Positions 12,156 to 12,195 of a stretch of DNA of 12,195 nucleotides are shown in pieces. The translations under genes were made by a program, and so were the position numbers. The stretch spans positions 1 to 12,195 of the forward strand of contig WLIM01000015.1 of the NCBI GenBank assembly GCA_009702205.1, in the 5' to 3' direction. The notes below the pieces were generated by a model. The model saw only the letters and a program-made list of their open reading frames with translations, was not told the origin of the DNA and made no database searches. The first letter of the stretch is position 1. Every line of letters begins with the position of its first letter. The stretch is from Actinomycetota bacterium (GTDB lineage: Bacteria; Actinomycetota; Actinomycetes; Nanopelagicales; Nanopelagicaceae).

Positions 12156-12195
12156 ATGAGCGCGCAAAGTAATCTGAGTATTCAGGATGAAATTA
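12156..12195 (+). CDS. 5' end of an unidentified gene, cut by the window edge
   Basis: ATG 12156 opens a frame that stays open to the last base and encodes MSAQSNLSIQDEI. It begins 10 bases after the xylA stop on the same strand, so it is probably transcribed with xylA or from its own -10-like box at 12143-12148. Thirteen residues are too few to name a family. A xylulokinase or a sugar-responsive regulator would fit the position, but the sequence does not show either. Confidence 0.5.
   Translation, partial: MSAQSNLSIQDEI

Overview
The window looks like chromosome of a small-genome, low-GC actinobacterium, probably of the freshwater acI / Nanopelagicales type. Three things point there. The order clpS - DUF2017 - mec - cysO - cysM - murI - rph - rdgB is the actinobacterial (Mycobacterium-like) sulfur/cell-wall neighbourhood. 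The proteins closely resemble actinobacterial families (CysM starting MTRY, a xylose isomerase whose active-site numbering matches the Streptomyces enzyme). The DNA is AT-rich with very short intergenic gaps. The lineage is inferred from gene order and protein resemblance only.

Layout. 1-764 is the 3' end of a glycoside hydrolase family 18-like protein with two C-terminal Ig-like domains. 767-3305 is a tight plus-strand run: the N-end-rule adaptor clpS, a DUF2017 gene, the JAMM peptidase mec, the sulfur carrier cysO and the cysteine synthase cysM. 3357-5527 holds murI (D-glutamate for peptidoglycan), rph (RNase PH) and rdgB/HAM1 (ITP/XTP clean-up). 5624-6439 encodes an unrecognised membrane protein with a histone H1-like Lys/Ala-rich N-terminus, one membrane helix and an outer fibronectin-like domain. 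A minus-strand pair follows: a coiled-coil protein (8207-9034) that also ends in a Lys/Ala-rich tail, then a membrane acyltransferase with an SGNH domain (6450-8204). Plus-strand genes resume with a DinB-like protein (9148-9621) overlapping a secreted esterase (9611-10810). A tRNA-Leu(UAG) lies on the minus strand (10817-10900), then xylA (10994-12145), and the first 13 codons of another gene run off the end. No gap over 300 bases lacks a gene; the longest, 10811-10993, contains the tRNA.

How the genes work together. mec, cysO and cysM form the O-phosphoserine / sulfur-carrier cysteine pathway: CysO thiocarboxylate supplies sulfur, CysM makes CysO-cysteine, and Mec releases cysteine. The cysO gene here encodes a cysteine directly after the terminal Gly-Gly, so the primary translation product would be chemically the same as the pathway's CysO-cysteine intermediate. 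The two Lys/Ala-tailed proteins flank the acyltransferase and may link DNA or the cell-pole scaffold with the envelope, but that is inference.

No mobile elements, CRISPR arrays or phage genes are visible. Several genes (murI, the DinB gene, the terminal gene and nearly cysO) have a TAnnnT box 6-10 bases before the start codon and no ribosome binding site, which suggests leaderless transcripts. The 5624 gene, xylA and the coiled-coil gene have clear Shine-Dalgarno sites.
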